Part shown: positions 33,700-41,802 of the stretch, piece after piece
Layout: each line of letters begins with the position of its first letter
Position numbering within the stretch: position 1 is the first letter of the stretch
Assembly (NCBI GenBank): GCA_018336015.1
Contig: JAGXQZ010000106.1
Coordinates: 1 to 54,395 of the forward strand
Direction: 5' to 3'
From: Algoriphagus sp.
GTDB taxonomy: Bacteria; Bacteroidota; Bacteroidia; Cytophagales; Cyclobacteriaceae
DNA length: 54,395 bases
Notes under the pieces: generated by a model
The model's input: the letters and a program-made list of their open reading frames with translations, nothing else
Told to the model about the DNA's origin: nothing
The model's database searches: none
Made by a program: the position numbers and the translations under genes

Positions 33700-34749
33700 T
33701 TACAATATCAACATGGCGTCGCCATAGGAGAAGAAGCGGTACTTTTCTTTTACGGCCTCTTTGTACGCTTTCATAATCAAATCGTAACCTCCAAAAGCTG
33801 CAGCCGTCATCAGCAAAGTAGACTCAGGGAGATGAAAGTTAGTGATCAGAGAGTTGGCAATTTTAAAGTCATAAGGAGGAATAATAAATTTATCCGTCCA
33901 TCCGCTGCTGGCCTTTAGCCTTCCGCCTGCAGTTACCGAAGATTCGACTGTCTTCAGAGAGGTAGTTCCCACCGCTACTACTCTTTTTTTATTGTCCAAT
34001 GCCTCATTGACCAGGTCTACAGTTTTTTCAGGAATAAAATAATTCTCCGAATCCATCTTGTGTTTGGTCAGATCCTCAACATCCACTTGACGGAACGTAC
34101 CCAAACCTACGTGAAGCGTTATGGGAGTTACTTCGACACCTTTCAGCTCCAGTCTCTTGAGTAGCTGTGGAGTAAAGTGTAGACCTGCAGTAGGTGCAGC
34201 TACGGCACCCACGTTTTTAGCAAAAACGGTCTGATATCGCTCACGATCTTCCGGTTCAATCTTTCTTTCGATGATTTCTTTCAAAAGAGGTGTTTCACCT
34301 AAGGTATCAATGGTTTTTTCGAATTCTTCTTGATTTCCGTCAAAAAGGAATCGAATCGTACGGCCTCTGGAGGTAGTATTGTCAATAACCTCAGCCACCA
34401 GATCACTGTCACCAAAGTACAGCTTGTTTCCAACTCTGATTTTTCTTGCAGGATCTACGAGCACATCCCAAAGACGCAAGTCGGGATTCAATTCTCTCAA
34501 TAGGAAGACCTCTATTTTAGCTCCGGTTTTTTCCTTGTTGCCGTAAAGACGAGCAGGAAATACTTTGGTGTCGTTTGTTACAAATACGTCCCCTTCACCG
34601 AAATATTCAAGGATATCCTTGAATGTCCGATGCTCAATTTCACCTGTTTTCCGGTGAACGACCATCAATCTGGATTCATCTCGATTGTCTGTTGGATAGA
34701 GGGCGATAAGTTTTTTGGGAACGTCAAATTTGAAATCTGATAATTTCAT
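33700..34749 (-). CDS. queA: S-adenosylmethionine:tRNA ribosyltransferase-isomerase
   Basis: A 349-residue enzyme that moves the ribosyl part of AdoMet onto tRNA to form epoxyqueuosine, a step in queuosine synthesis. Typical motifs are [12 protein letters not shown] near the start, [21 protein letters not shown], and [18 protein letters not shown] near the end. Length fits the family. A TAACTTTG promoter-like box lies about 65 bases upstream on the minus strand (34814-34821), without a good -33 partner. Confidence 0.96.
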   Translation of the reverse strand: MKLSDFKFDVPKKLIALYPTDNRDESRLMVVHRKTGEIEHRTFKDILEYFGEGDVFVTNDTKVFPARLYGNKEKTGAKIEVFLLRELNPDLRLWDVLVDPARKIRVGNKLYFGDSDLVAEVIDNTTSRGRTIRFLFDGNQEEFEKTIDTLGETPLLKEIIERKIEPEDRERYQTVFAKNVGAVAAPTAGLHFTPQLLKRLELKGVEVTPITLHVGLGTFRQVDVEDLTKHKMDSENYFIPEKTVDLVNEALDNKKRVVAVGTTSLKTVESSVTAGGRLKASSGWTDKFIIPPYDFKIANSLITNFHLPESTLLMTAAAFGGYDLIMKAYKEAVKEKYRFFSYGDAMLIL

Positions 34750-34881
34750 AGATAATCTTTAGGAGTCTGACTCGATATTCTAACTCGGTGATTTTGATTT
34801 GCTTTAAAAAATGCAAAGTTAATAACAATAATGCCCAATTTCAGCTAACTTGACAAATTGTTTTAACCAACTATTGATCGT

Positions 34882-36129
34882 ATGCTGTTTTTCCAACTCA
34901 CTTGGGAAAGTTTCAGGTTTGCCGTCACCGCCCTCAAATCAAATCTCACCCGCACCATCTTATCCCTTTTGGGGGTTACCGTGGGTATTTTCGCCATCAT
35001 TGCAGTGTTTACCCTCGTGGATTCCTTAGAAGGAAAAATAAAATCTTCCTTTGCTTTCCTTGGAACCAATGTGATGCGGGTAGATCGGTTTCCATTTGCC
35101 AATGGACCGCAGGATTATCCATGGTGGAAATATTTTCAACGACCTCCAGGCACCTTTGCAGAATACAAATTTCTGGAAGAGAGGCTCAAAAACGCGGATG
35201 GAGTGACTATTTCTGCCTCCTCAAATGCTACCATTCAAGCAGGCAGCAATTCATTTGAAGGCTCAGCTTTGACTGGAATTGCTTACACCTATCAGGATGT
35301 TTTTGAAGTCGCTTTGGAGGAAGGCAGATATTTTTCGGAATCCGAAATCAATGCTGCCAGAAACCTGATCATCATCGGAAAAAAAATAGCCACGACCCTT
35401 TTTCCCAATCAGCCGGCACTCGGCAAAGAAGTAAAAATCAAGGGAATGAAGTTTACGGTTATTGGGATTTTTGAAGAAGAAGGTGAAGGCTTTCTGGAAC
35501 TTCCTTCCAAAGATGAAGCCTGCCTGATCCCTTTTGGGGCATTTAGCAAAATGTACTACACAGGAAAAAATGGACTTGAACCTACCATTGCTGCCAAAGG
35601 TCGCGATACAGACATTGGTTTGGTAGCCCTAGAAAATGAAATGACAGGCTTGATGCGGGCAAAAAGAGGATTAAAACCTACTCAAGAGGACAATTTCGCA
35701 TTGAATAAAACTGAATTTATCCAGAACGCAATCGGGTCAATCTTTGATGTGATTTCTGTGGCAGGATGGGTAATTGGAGGATTTTCGATTTTGGTCGGAG
35801 GTTTTGGAATTGCCAACATTATGTTTGTATCGGTGCGTGAACGTACCAATATCATCGGTATTCAAAAATCATTAGGTGCCAAAAACTACTTTATCTTATT
35901 CCAATTCCTTTTTGAGGCAGTCTGCCTGAGTTTGATTGGAGGAGGCACAGGAATTATATTAGTTTACCTTCTCAGCTTTGTGCAGCTGGGAAGTCTGGAC
36001 TTGATTCTCTCCTTTGAAAATATCATCCTGGGATTGGGTGTTTCTTCTATTATTGGTGTGGTAGCAGGAATAGTACCTGCCACCTTGGCTGCAAGAATGG
36101 ACCCTGTAGAAGCAATCCGAACTGCTTAA
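34882..36129 (+). CDS. MacB/FtsX-type ABC transporter permease
   Basis: A 415-residue permease. A first membrane segment (TILSLLGVTVGIFAIIAVF, about 30-50) is followed by a large periplasmic MacB-type domain (VTISASSNATIQAG, VIGIFEEEGEGFL). Three C-terminal FtsX-type segments come next, with GGFGIANIMFVSVRERTNIIGIQKSLGA and the PVEAIRT tail. Such permeases move signals or lipoproteins with a partner ATPase. No ATPase gene is nearby, so the partner must be elsewhere. It is divergent from queA and convergent with recA across a strong terminator. Confidence 0.88.
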   Translation: MLFFQLTWESFRFAVTALKSNLTRTILSLLGVTVGIFAIIAVFTLVDSLEGKIKSSFAFLGTNVMRVDRFPFANGPQDYPWWKYFQRPPGTFAEYKFLEERLKNADGVTISASSNATIQAGSNSFEGSALTGIAYTYQDVFEVALEEGRYFSESEINAARNLIIIGKKIATTLFPNQPALGKEVKIKGMKFTVIGIFEEEGEGFLELPSKDEACLIPFGAFSKMYYTGKNGLEPTIAAKGRDTDIGLVALENEMTGLMRAKRGLKPTQEDNFALNKTEFIQNAIGSIFDVISVAGWVIGGFSILVGGFGIANIMFVSVRERTNIIGIQKSLGAKNYFILFQFLFEAVCLSLIGGGTGIILVYLLSFVQLGSLDLILSFENIILGLGVSSIIGVVAGIVPATLAARMDPVEAIRTA

Positions 36130-36140
36130 TTCAACCCCAG

Positions 36141-36180
36141 TAAAACAAAAAAGGAGGCGATTGCCTCCTTTTTTGTTTTA
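36141..36180. terminator. Bidirectional terminator between the permease and recA
   Basis: A perfect 18-bp stem (TAAAACAAAAAAGGAGGC and its complement) with a GATT loop has A- and T-runs in its arms and serves both convergent genes. Confidence 0.93.
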
Positions 36181-36190
36181 CTTTATCTTA

Positions 36191-37219
36191 TTAATCTTCC
36201 AAATCTACGGTTGGTTCGGTAGGAAGAAGGCCAGAGGCGGCCTTAATTTTTCCTTCCAATTCTTCCATCAATTCAGGATTATCCAAAAGTAAATTCTTGA
36301 CCGCGTCGCGTCCTTGTCCCAATTTTTCTCCATTGTAAGAGAACCAAGAGCCAGCTTTCTTGATGATTTCCAACTCTACACCCAAGTCAATCACTTCACC
36401 TACTTTGGAGATTCCCTGGCCGTACATGATGTCAAATTCAACTACTTTGAAAGGAGGCGCTACTTTGTTTTTTACCACCTTCACTCGAGTTCTATTACCA
36501 AGCACATTGTCTGCACCTTCCTTGATCTGGCCTACTCGACGGATATCTAAACGAACCGATGCATAAAATTTCAAGGCATTACCACCCGTCGTGGTTTCAG
36601 GATTTCCAAACATCACGCCGATTTTGTCACGGAGCTGATTGATAAAAATACAGGCACATCCTGTCTTATTAATTGCACCGGTGAGCTTTCTTAATGCCTG
36701 AGACATCAATCTTGCCTGGAGCCCCATCTTGCTCTCTCCCATTTCGCCTTCTAATTCTCCTTTCGGAACCAAAGCTGCCACCGAGTCAATGACGATGATG
36801 TCAATGGCGCCAGACCGGATCAGATGTTCCGCAATTTCCAAGGCCTGTTCACCATTGTCAGGCTGAGAAATCAATAGGTTTTCAGTATCGATACCTAGTT
36901 TTTCAGCGTAATTTTTATCAAATGCATGCTCCGCATCGATAAATGCTGCCAGACCACCTGCCTTCTGAGCCTCGGCGATACAGTGCATGGTCAAGGTTGT
37001 TTTACCTGAAGATTCAGGTCCGTAGATTTCAATGACCCTTCCTCTTGGTATTCCCCCTACTCCCAATGCCATGTCAAGTCCTAAAGAACCTGTGGAAATA
37101 GCCGGAACATCCTGAATTTTATTGTCACTTAGCTTCATGACGGTTCCTTTACCGTATGTTTTTTCAAGCTTGTCGATGGTGAGCTGTAAAGCTTTGAGCT
37201 TTTCTGCGTTATTACTCAT
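36191..37219 (-). CDS. recA: Recombinase A
   Basis: A 342-residue DNA strand-exchange ATPase. Motifs are [20 protein letters not shown], Walker [10 protein letters not shown], the Walker [13 protein letters not shown], the loop [22 protein letters not shown] and the [25 protein letters not shown] region. The C-terminus is short and acidic. Length is standard. It is divergent from the DUF3108 gene. I did not find a convincing promoter or SOS-type operator in the gap. Confidence 0.98.
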   Translation of the reverse strand: MSNNAEKLKALQLTIDKLEKTYGKGTVMKLSDNKIQDVPAISTGSLGLDMALGVGGIPRGRVIEIYGPESSGKTTLTMHCIAEAQKAGGLAAFIDAEHAFDKNYAEKLGIDTENLLISQPDNGEQALEIAEHLIRSGAIDIIVIDSVAALVPKGELEGEMGESKMGLQARLMSQALRKLTGAINKTGCACIFINQLRDKIGVMFGNPETTTGGNALKFYASVRLDIRRVGQIKEGADNVLGNRTRVKVVKNKVAPPFKVVEFDIMYGQGISKVGEVIDLGVELEIIKKAGSWFSYNGEKLGQGRDAVKNLLLDNPELMEELEGKIKAASGLLPTEPTVDLED

Positions 37220-37398
37220 AAGAAGTTTATAAAATGAAATTTAAATTGTTCAAGTTAAGCAAACACGGAGGCATAACCAAGGCGGTAGCATCTATTGTTT
37301 TCGGATACCAAATTCGTACTTTTAATCATCCTTACACTCTTTTTTCGCGTATTTATCCACAAAGCATCCAGGTTTTGTCACGTATTGTCAGATATCCA

Positions 37399-38187
37399 GT
37401 GAATCTCTTCCTTAAAATTATCTTGGTGATTGGCCTTTCGGCCACTTGGGCGAAAGGTCAATCCACTGCCAAAAATACCGCATTCACTTTTGGTGAGGAA
37501 TTGCGCTTTGAAGTGACTTATGGCTGGCTAGATCTGGCAGAAGCCAAATTGAAAGTGGATAGAAAAGCAGTTTTGGAAGGAAACAAAGCCCACTACAAAA
37601 TTGACGCTTTTGGAAATACCAAAGGTGCAGCAACTTTGTTTGGAAGAGTAAATGACAATTGGGGCACGCATCTAGATACTAATTCCCTACTACCTAGTTT
37701 GTCCTACAGATATATCGAGGAAGGAAAATATCGAAAGAATGAGAAGGTCTATTTTGATCAAATTAACAAAAAAGCTAAAGTGGAACTCTACGATAGAGAA
37801 AACAAAGCTCTGAAAGAAGTGAAAGAATACAAACTACCCGATCAAGTGCAGGATCTCGTCAGCGGATTTTACCTCTTGCGTGCGATGGATTTGACCAACT
37901 TGAGAAAAGGACAACAAATTTTGATCACCGGATTTTTTGACAAAGAAATATATAACCTAAAATTAATATTCGAGGGAACTGAAAAGCTGGAAACAAGTCT
38001 AGGCACAAAGGAAACCTACGTCTTCTCTCCTCAGCTTCCCAAAAACAAACTATTCCGGGGAGATTTTCCTGTGAAAGTCTGGGTCACTAAGGATCAGAAC
38101 AAAATCCCTGTCAAAATCAAGGCGAATCTATTTATCGGATCATTGAATATCGATATTGCATCCGCTAATGGATTGAGAAACAATTGA
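37399..38187 (+). CDS. DUF3108 domain protein, exported
   Basis: A 262-residue probable exported protein. With a GTG start at 37399 it begins with a clear signal peptide (VNLFLKIILVIGLSATWAKG-Q). The DUF3108 domain follows: FGEELRFEVTYGWLDLAEAKLKV at its start, YDRENKALKEVKEYKLPDQVQDLVSGFYLLR in the middle and PVKVWVTKDQNKIPVKIKANLFIGSL at the end. The frame is open to an ATG at 37234, but that would leave only 14 bases to the divergent recA start and adds 55 residues with no signal character. Function is unknown. Confidence 0.8.
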   Translation: MNLFLKIILVIGLSATWAKGQSTAKNTAFTFGEELRFEVTYGWLDLAEAKLKVDRKAVLEGNKAHYKIDAFGNTKGAATLFGRVNDNWGTHLDTNSLLPSLSYRYIEEGKYRKNEKVYFDQINKKAKVELYDRENKALKEVKEYKLPDQVQDLVSGFYLLRAMDLTNLRKGQQILITGFFDKEIYNLKLIFEGTEKLETSLGTKETYVFSPQLPKNKLFRGDFPVKVWVTKDQNKIPVKIKANLFIGSLNIDIASANGLRNN

Positions 38188-38338
38188 TTCATATTGAGTT
38201 AACATAAAATTAACAAGAGGAGTAAAATTCAAACTTTTCTACCTTTTGGTCTTGAAAATCTACACTACGACCAATGATTGTTTGGTTCTAATCTTTGAAT
38301 ATTCCTTAATTTTAACCTGACTATTAAGAAATCCTTTC

Positions 38339-39028
38339 ATGGCAGACAAACAAAAAATTAAGGTTTTGGTGGTAGATGACGAGCCAGACATCGTCGAAAT
38401 CCTCAAATACAATCTCCAGAAAGAAGGCTACGAAGTCGCTACAGCTGAGGACGGGATCAAAGCAGTAAAAACTGCCACGAAGTTTCAGCCTGATGTAATC
38501 CTACTCGACATCATGATGCCCAATCAGGACGGTGTCGAGACTTGCCTGCAAATTCGCCAGATTCCCGAACTGAAGCATGCCTTTATTATCTTCCTCACTG
38601 CACGCATGGAAGAATATTCCGAGGTAGCTGCATTCGACGTAGGGGCAGATGACTACATCACCAAGCCCATCAAACCTCGGGCACTGATGAGCAGAATTGC
38701 CGCACTTTTCCGCAGGGAATCCAAAAAAGAACAGGAACAGGCCCAGATCAAAATCCGTGATTTAGTCATCGATCGGGGCAGCTATACCATCGACAAATCC
38801 GGCAAGACCATCACCCTACCCAAAAAAGAATTCGAACTGTTGTATTTCCTGGCCAAAAACCCTAATATGGTTTTCAGCCGTGATGAACTTCTCCACAATA
38901 TTTGGGGATCTGATGTATTTGTACTCGCCCGCACCGTGGATGTACACATCCGAAAAGTCCGAGAAAAAATCGGGGAAGACTACATTACTACTGTCAAGGG
39001 AGTAGGATACAAGTTCGACTTAGGATAA
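38339..39028 (+). CDS. PhoB/OmpR-family response regulator
   Basis: A 229-residue regulator. The receiver domain has VLVVDDEPDIVEILKYNL, the phospho-acceptor Asp in DVILLDIMMPNQDG, and the DDYITKPIKPRALMSRI switch. The C-terminal winged helix shows LTLPKKEFELLYFLA-like sequence (seen as ITLPKKEFELLYFL) and TVDVHIRKVREKIG...VKGVGYKF. The kinase starts 2 bases later, so they form one operon. It resembles PhoB of a PhoR/PhoB phosphate system, but no pst genes are near. Confidence 0.93.
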   Translation: MADKQKIKVLVVDDEPDIVEILKYNLQKEGYEVATAEDGIKAVKTATKFQPDVILLDIMMPNQDGVETCLQIRQIPELKHAFIIFLTARMEEYSEVAAFDVGADDYITKPIKPRALMSRIAALFRRESKKEQEQAQIKIRDLVIDRGSYTIDKSGKTITLPKKEFELLYFLAKNPNMVFSRDELLHNIWGSDVFVLARTVDVHIRKVREKIGEDYITTVKGVGYKFDLG

Positions 39029-39030
39029 CA

Positions 39031-40113
39031 ATGCTGACAGGCTCCAGAGGGATATCTTTCATACTTGCCATTGCCATCGCCAGTTTGGTAATGGCATTTT
39101 TGTCTTTGATCCCTTCCACATCCATGACCGTCCTTTGGGGAGCCCTGATTTTGGCTTTTTCCATTTCTTACCTGCTGATCAATATCACCTTGGAATTCTT
39201 GGTCTACCGCGAGATCGGCAACATTTATAATCTCCTCGACAAAATTCAAAAGAAGGACCTTTCTGAAATTCAGGACAAATCAATCCGGTCTTCTTCTCTT
39301 TCTCCCCTTCGAAAAATCAACTCCGTCATTAATTCTTATGCCCTTGCAAGGCAAAGAGAAATTGAGACACTCCAGAAAAATGCAGAATTTCGAAGAGAAT
39401 TCATCGCAGATATCTCGCACGAGCTGAAGACTCCCATTTTTGCCACACAGGGGTACATCCATACCCTACTCGATGGGGCAATTGACGACAAGCAGGTGCG
39501 AATGAAGTTCCTTAAAAAAGCTGCAAAAAGTCTGGATTCGCTAGACCACCTCGTCCAAGATCTGCTCACGCTCAATCAAATGGAAAGTGGGGTAATCAAG
39601 TTTACTTTTACCGAATTTGACCTAAAGGAACTTATCCAGGAAGTAATCGAGGAGTTAGAACACAAAGCCTCTAAACGTGAGGTAACCATCAAACTGGATG
39701 CGGAGCCTCAGAAAGGATATACCACTGTCGCAGATCGTCAAAAAATCTATCGCGTCTGCCAAAACCTGATTTTCAACGCGGTCAAATACAACCACAACGG
39801 AGGAGAAGTCATCGTGGGTATAAAAACCAGTAAAAACCAGATTCAGGTAGATGTCAAAGACAATGGGCTCGGTATTCCCCCTGAAGATTTAAAGCGGATT
39901 TTTGAGAGATTCTATCGGGTGGAAAAAAGCAGGTCTAAAGAAAAAGGCGGAACTGGACTTGGACTCGCGATTGTCAAACATATTCTGGAAGGCCACAAAA
40001 GCAAAATCTCCGTGAGTTCCACCGTAGGAAAGGGGTCCATTTTCAGCTTCCAACTCCCTCTCGAAAAAGAAAAGAAAGTTCAGGACAAAGAAGCCACAGA
40101 GGCCAAAGCCTAA
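39031..40113 (+). CDS. PhoR-like sensor histidine kinase
   Basis: A 360-residue kinase. Two adjacent membrane segments at the N-terminus (about residues 8-50) leave almost no periplasmic loop. A linker leads to the H box FIADISHELKTPIFATQGYIHT (phospho-acceptor His). N box FNAVKYNHNGG, then DNGLGIPPEDLKRIFERFYRV and GGTGLGLAIVKHIL complete the ATPase domain. It pairs with the PhoB-type regulator 2 bases upstream. Lacking a sensor domain, it may take its signal from a partner protein, as PhoR-type kinases often do. Confidence 0.93.
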   Translation: MLTGSRGISFILAIAIASLVMAFLSLIPSTSMTVLWGALILAFSISYLLINITLEFLVYREIGNIYNLLDKIQKKDLSEIQDKSIRSSSLSPLRKINSVINSYALARQREIETLQKNAEFRREFIADISHELKTPIFATQGYIHTLLDGAIDDKQVRMKFLKKAAKSLDSLDHLVQDLLTLNQMESGVIKFTFTEFDLKELIQEVIEELEHKASKREVTIKLDAEPQKGYTTVADRQKIYRVCQNLIFNAVKYNHNGGEVIVGIKTSKNQIQVDVKDNGLGIPPEDLKRIFERFYRVEKSRSKEKGGTGLGLAIVKHILEGHKSKISVSSTVGKGSIFSFQLPLEKEKKVQDKEATEAKA

Positions 40114-40192
40114 TTTTTGACAAGCTCTAGCTGTCCTGTTTCACCTGAAGCTGGACCTAATTATCTTAGAATTCATAGAAATTAGGGAAATC

Positions 40193-40293
40193 CTGCTTTC
40201 GGAAAAGCTGGGTGACAGCTTACAGGAAACCAAAACCTTGGCGTCTTCCGCGACTTTGCGAGACATGCTTAGTGCTGCTTTCGGAAAAGCAGC
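40193..40293. repeat. 16-base direct repeat with hairpin and word repeat
   Basis: CTGCTTTCGGAAAAGC occurs at 40193-40208 and again at 40275-40290. The second copy is extended to a perfect 8-bp stem, GCTGCTTT/AAAGCAGC (40274-40293). Between them CCTTGGCGTC and GCGACTTTGCGAGA (40236-40263) is another intergenic word. No gene is seen in 40114-40323. Confidence 0.7.
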
Positions 40294-40323
40294 ATACATA
40301 CTAACCTCTAAGTAATGAGACCC

Positions 40324-40707
40324 TTAGGAAACATATTCCTCAAAAAGCTTTTGCAAAGTCTCCTGTAAATCCTCAGTAAATCCTGAGTGCGGACGGGAAG
40401 TCTGTAGCATCGAGCTCCTCATAGCAGTCAGCCATCGAAATCTGGAAGCCGCATCCTGCTTGCCTATAGGATTCCCGTTGGGATCGCCTTGGCAGATTTT
40501 TTCAAAGGATTCAAGGTAGCATTCAAAAACAGAAAAATCTGATAGTGGATCCAAAGCCAATAATTTCTCCTTTGGAAGATGGATTTTGCAGGCGATGAAA
40601 TTTTGCCGCTTACAGCAAATCACCACACCCACATTGACAAATTCCTCACGCTCTACCCGAGGAACCAGCCGAATCACCGCATATTCAAACAAGTGCCTTC
40701 CTTGCAT
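40324..40707 (-). CDS. DUF3037 domain protein
   Basis: A 127-residue protein. Its start, HLFEYAVIRLVPRVEREEFVNVGVVICC, is typical of DUF3037. The rest is helical with a basic middle. Function is not established. It overlaps the end of the HipA-like kinase gene by 23 bases, so the two are translated from one message and likely work together. DUF3037 proteins are usually found next to HipA-like proteins, as I recall; the pairing here is seen directly. Confidence 0.85.
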   Translation of the reverse strand: MQGRHLFEYAVIRLVPRVEREEFVNVGVVICCKRQNFIACKIHLPKEKLLALDPLSDFSVFECYLESFEKICQGDPNGNPIGKQDAASRFRWLTAMRSSMLQTSRPHSGFTEDLQETLQKLFEEYVS

Positions 40708-41482
40708 CTTCCGCCTGGTTTAAGAATACCTGAGAATTTTCCAGCCTCTTGGCCAAAAAGGCTACATACACAGCCCGCGCTTCATCGGCGGTCTCCACAT
40801 CTCGCGATGCCAGAAGCCACTCATCGGGAACCTCTGAGACAACTTCCTGAATCATGGACATCGTGATCAATGACTTCATTTCCTGATCCACCTTCGCTAA
40901 AAGGCTTGCCTTAGGCAACAGTACATGATCCTTAATCATGGCAAATGGGCTGAGTGCCTGACTTTCCCAATTTTCCCAAGTATGGTGAAACAGAAAAGAA
41001 GCTCCATGGTCGATCAGCCACAGCTCACGATTCCAAATAAGCAAATTCGTATTTCGGAACGTCCTGTCCACATTGGTAATCCAGCTGTCAAACCAGACAA
41101 TCTTCGATGCCAATTCTTCATCCACCTGACTTGCCCCAGGATCAAAGGTCATTGCTTTGGACAAAAAATGCAGCGCGAGATTTTGCCCCTGAGAACCTTT
41201 GAGCAAATCTTGAATCTCCTCATCCCCTTCCGAGTTGCCAAAAGCGGCATCAAGCTCTGCAAAAACAATTTCCGGTACTTTGAGCTCCAATCTTCGAGCT
41301 AGCTCTCCTCCGATCAGTTCCGCGATCAGCGCTTTTTCCCGTTGGCCTGCACCTCGGAATTTGAGCACATAATTAAAGCCATCATCCGCCTCAGCCAATG
41401 CCGGCAAGGAACCGCCTTCTCTTAAGGGCATCACGTAGCGGGTGACATTGACAGAACGAAGGTTATTCGAGATTTCAGTCAT
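40685..41482 (-). CDS. HipA-like kinase
   Basis: A 265-residue protein of the HipA-like kinase family, shorter than E. coli HipA (440). Visible kinase features are the nucleotide-site Lys in NYVLKFRGAGQREKALIAEL, the catalytic loop DSWITNVDRTFRNTNLL (as NxDR...N in HipA), and the metal-binding Asp in LWLIDHGASFLFHH. The start at 41482 (MTEISNNLRS) is preferred; 19 more codons are open upstream but carry no family sequence. No HipB-type DNA-binding antitoxin is adjacent; the partner is a DUF3037 protein. Whether this is a toxin-like system is unknown. Confidence 0.83.
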   Translation of the reverse strand: MTEISNNLRSVNVTRYVMPLREGGSLPALAEADDGFNYVLKFRGAGQREKALIAELIGGELARRLELKVPEIVFAELDAAFGNSEGDEEIQDLLKGSQGQNLALHFLSKAMTFDPGASQVDEELASKIVWFDSWITNVDRTFRNTNLLIWNRELWLIDHGASFLFHHTWENWESQALSPFAMIKDHVLLPKASLLAKVDQEMKSLITMSMIQEVVSEVPDEWLLASRDVETADEARAVYVAFLAKRLENSQVFLNQAEDARKALV

Positions 41483-41593
41483 TTGCGATATGAAAGGATG
41501 GCTAATTCTAGCTATTTTTCTTGACAGAAAGATTTTCACGAAAAAAATTACGCTATCTAATTGATTATTAGTATGTTTTTTTTAACGACCAAT

Positions 41594-41676
41594 ATGAAAA
41601 ATTCACTTTACTAATAATTATACTTCTCAGTTTTGGATTTATTCCAAGTCATTTTTGTGCTCAAATCTACAAATAA
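41594..41676 (+). pseudogene. Remnant of a secreted-protein gene start (one-base deletion)
   Basis: ATG and five A (41594-41601) are followed, one frame away, by a signal-peptide-like frame FTLLIIILLSFGFIPSHFCA-Q and then a stop. Adding one A to the run would give MKKFTLLIIIL...FCAQ, a typical Bacteroidota export signal. Only about 27 codons remain, so this is a fragment. It could also be chance in AT-rich DNA. Confidence 0.3.
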
Positions 41677-41758
41677 CCTAACTTTTATGGGCGATATCAG
41701 TCTGGCTGCCGAGCGATTGTAGAAAAATGCAGGTATTCAGGGAACTCTTATTGCATCA

Positions 41759-41789
41759 TTGCCGACCAAATCCCTTGTTCGGAGATTTG
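41759..41789 (+). promoter_or_regulatory. Probable promoter of the beta-propeller lipoprotein gene
   Basis: TTG (41759-41761), a 20-base spacer and GAGATTTG (one mismatch to TAnnTTTG) lie 13 bases before the ATG at 41803. Confidence 0.4.
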
Positions 41790-41802
41790 CCCTATTCCTT
41801 AA

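Larger units (their letters stand above)
41483..41802. other. AT-rich gap with a broken secreted-protein start
   Basis: This 320-base stretch between the HipA-like gene and a lipoprotein gene has no intact gene. It contains a one-base-broken signal-peptide frame (41594-41676) and a likely promoter (41759-41789). It is AT-rich compared with the surrounding genes. Confidence 0.5.

Noticed and set aside
36191..37219. SOS (LexA) box ahead of recA
   Set aside because: I found no convincing palindromic operator in 37220-37420, and Bacteroidota LexA motifs vary.
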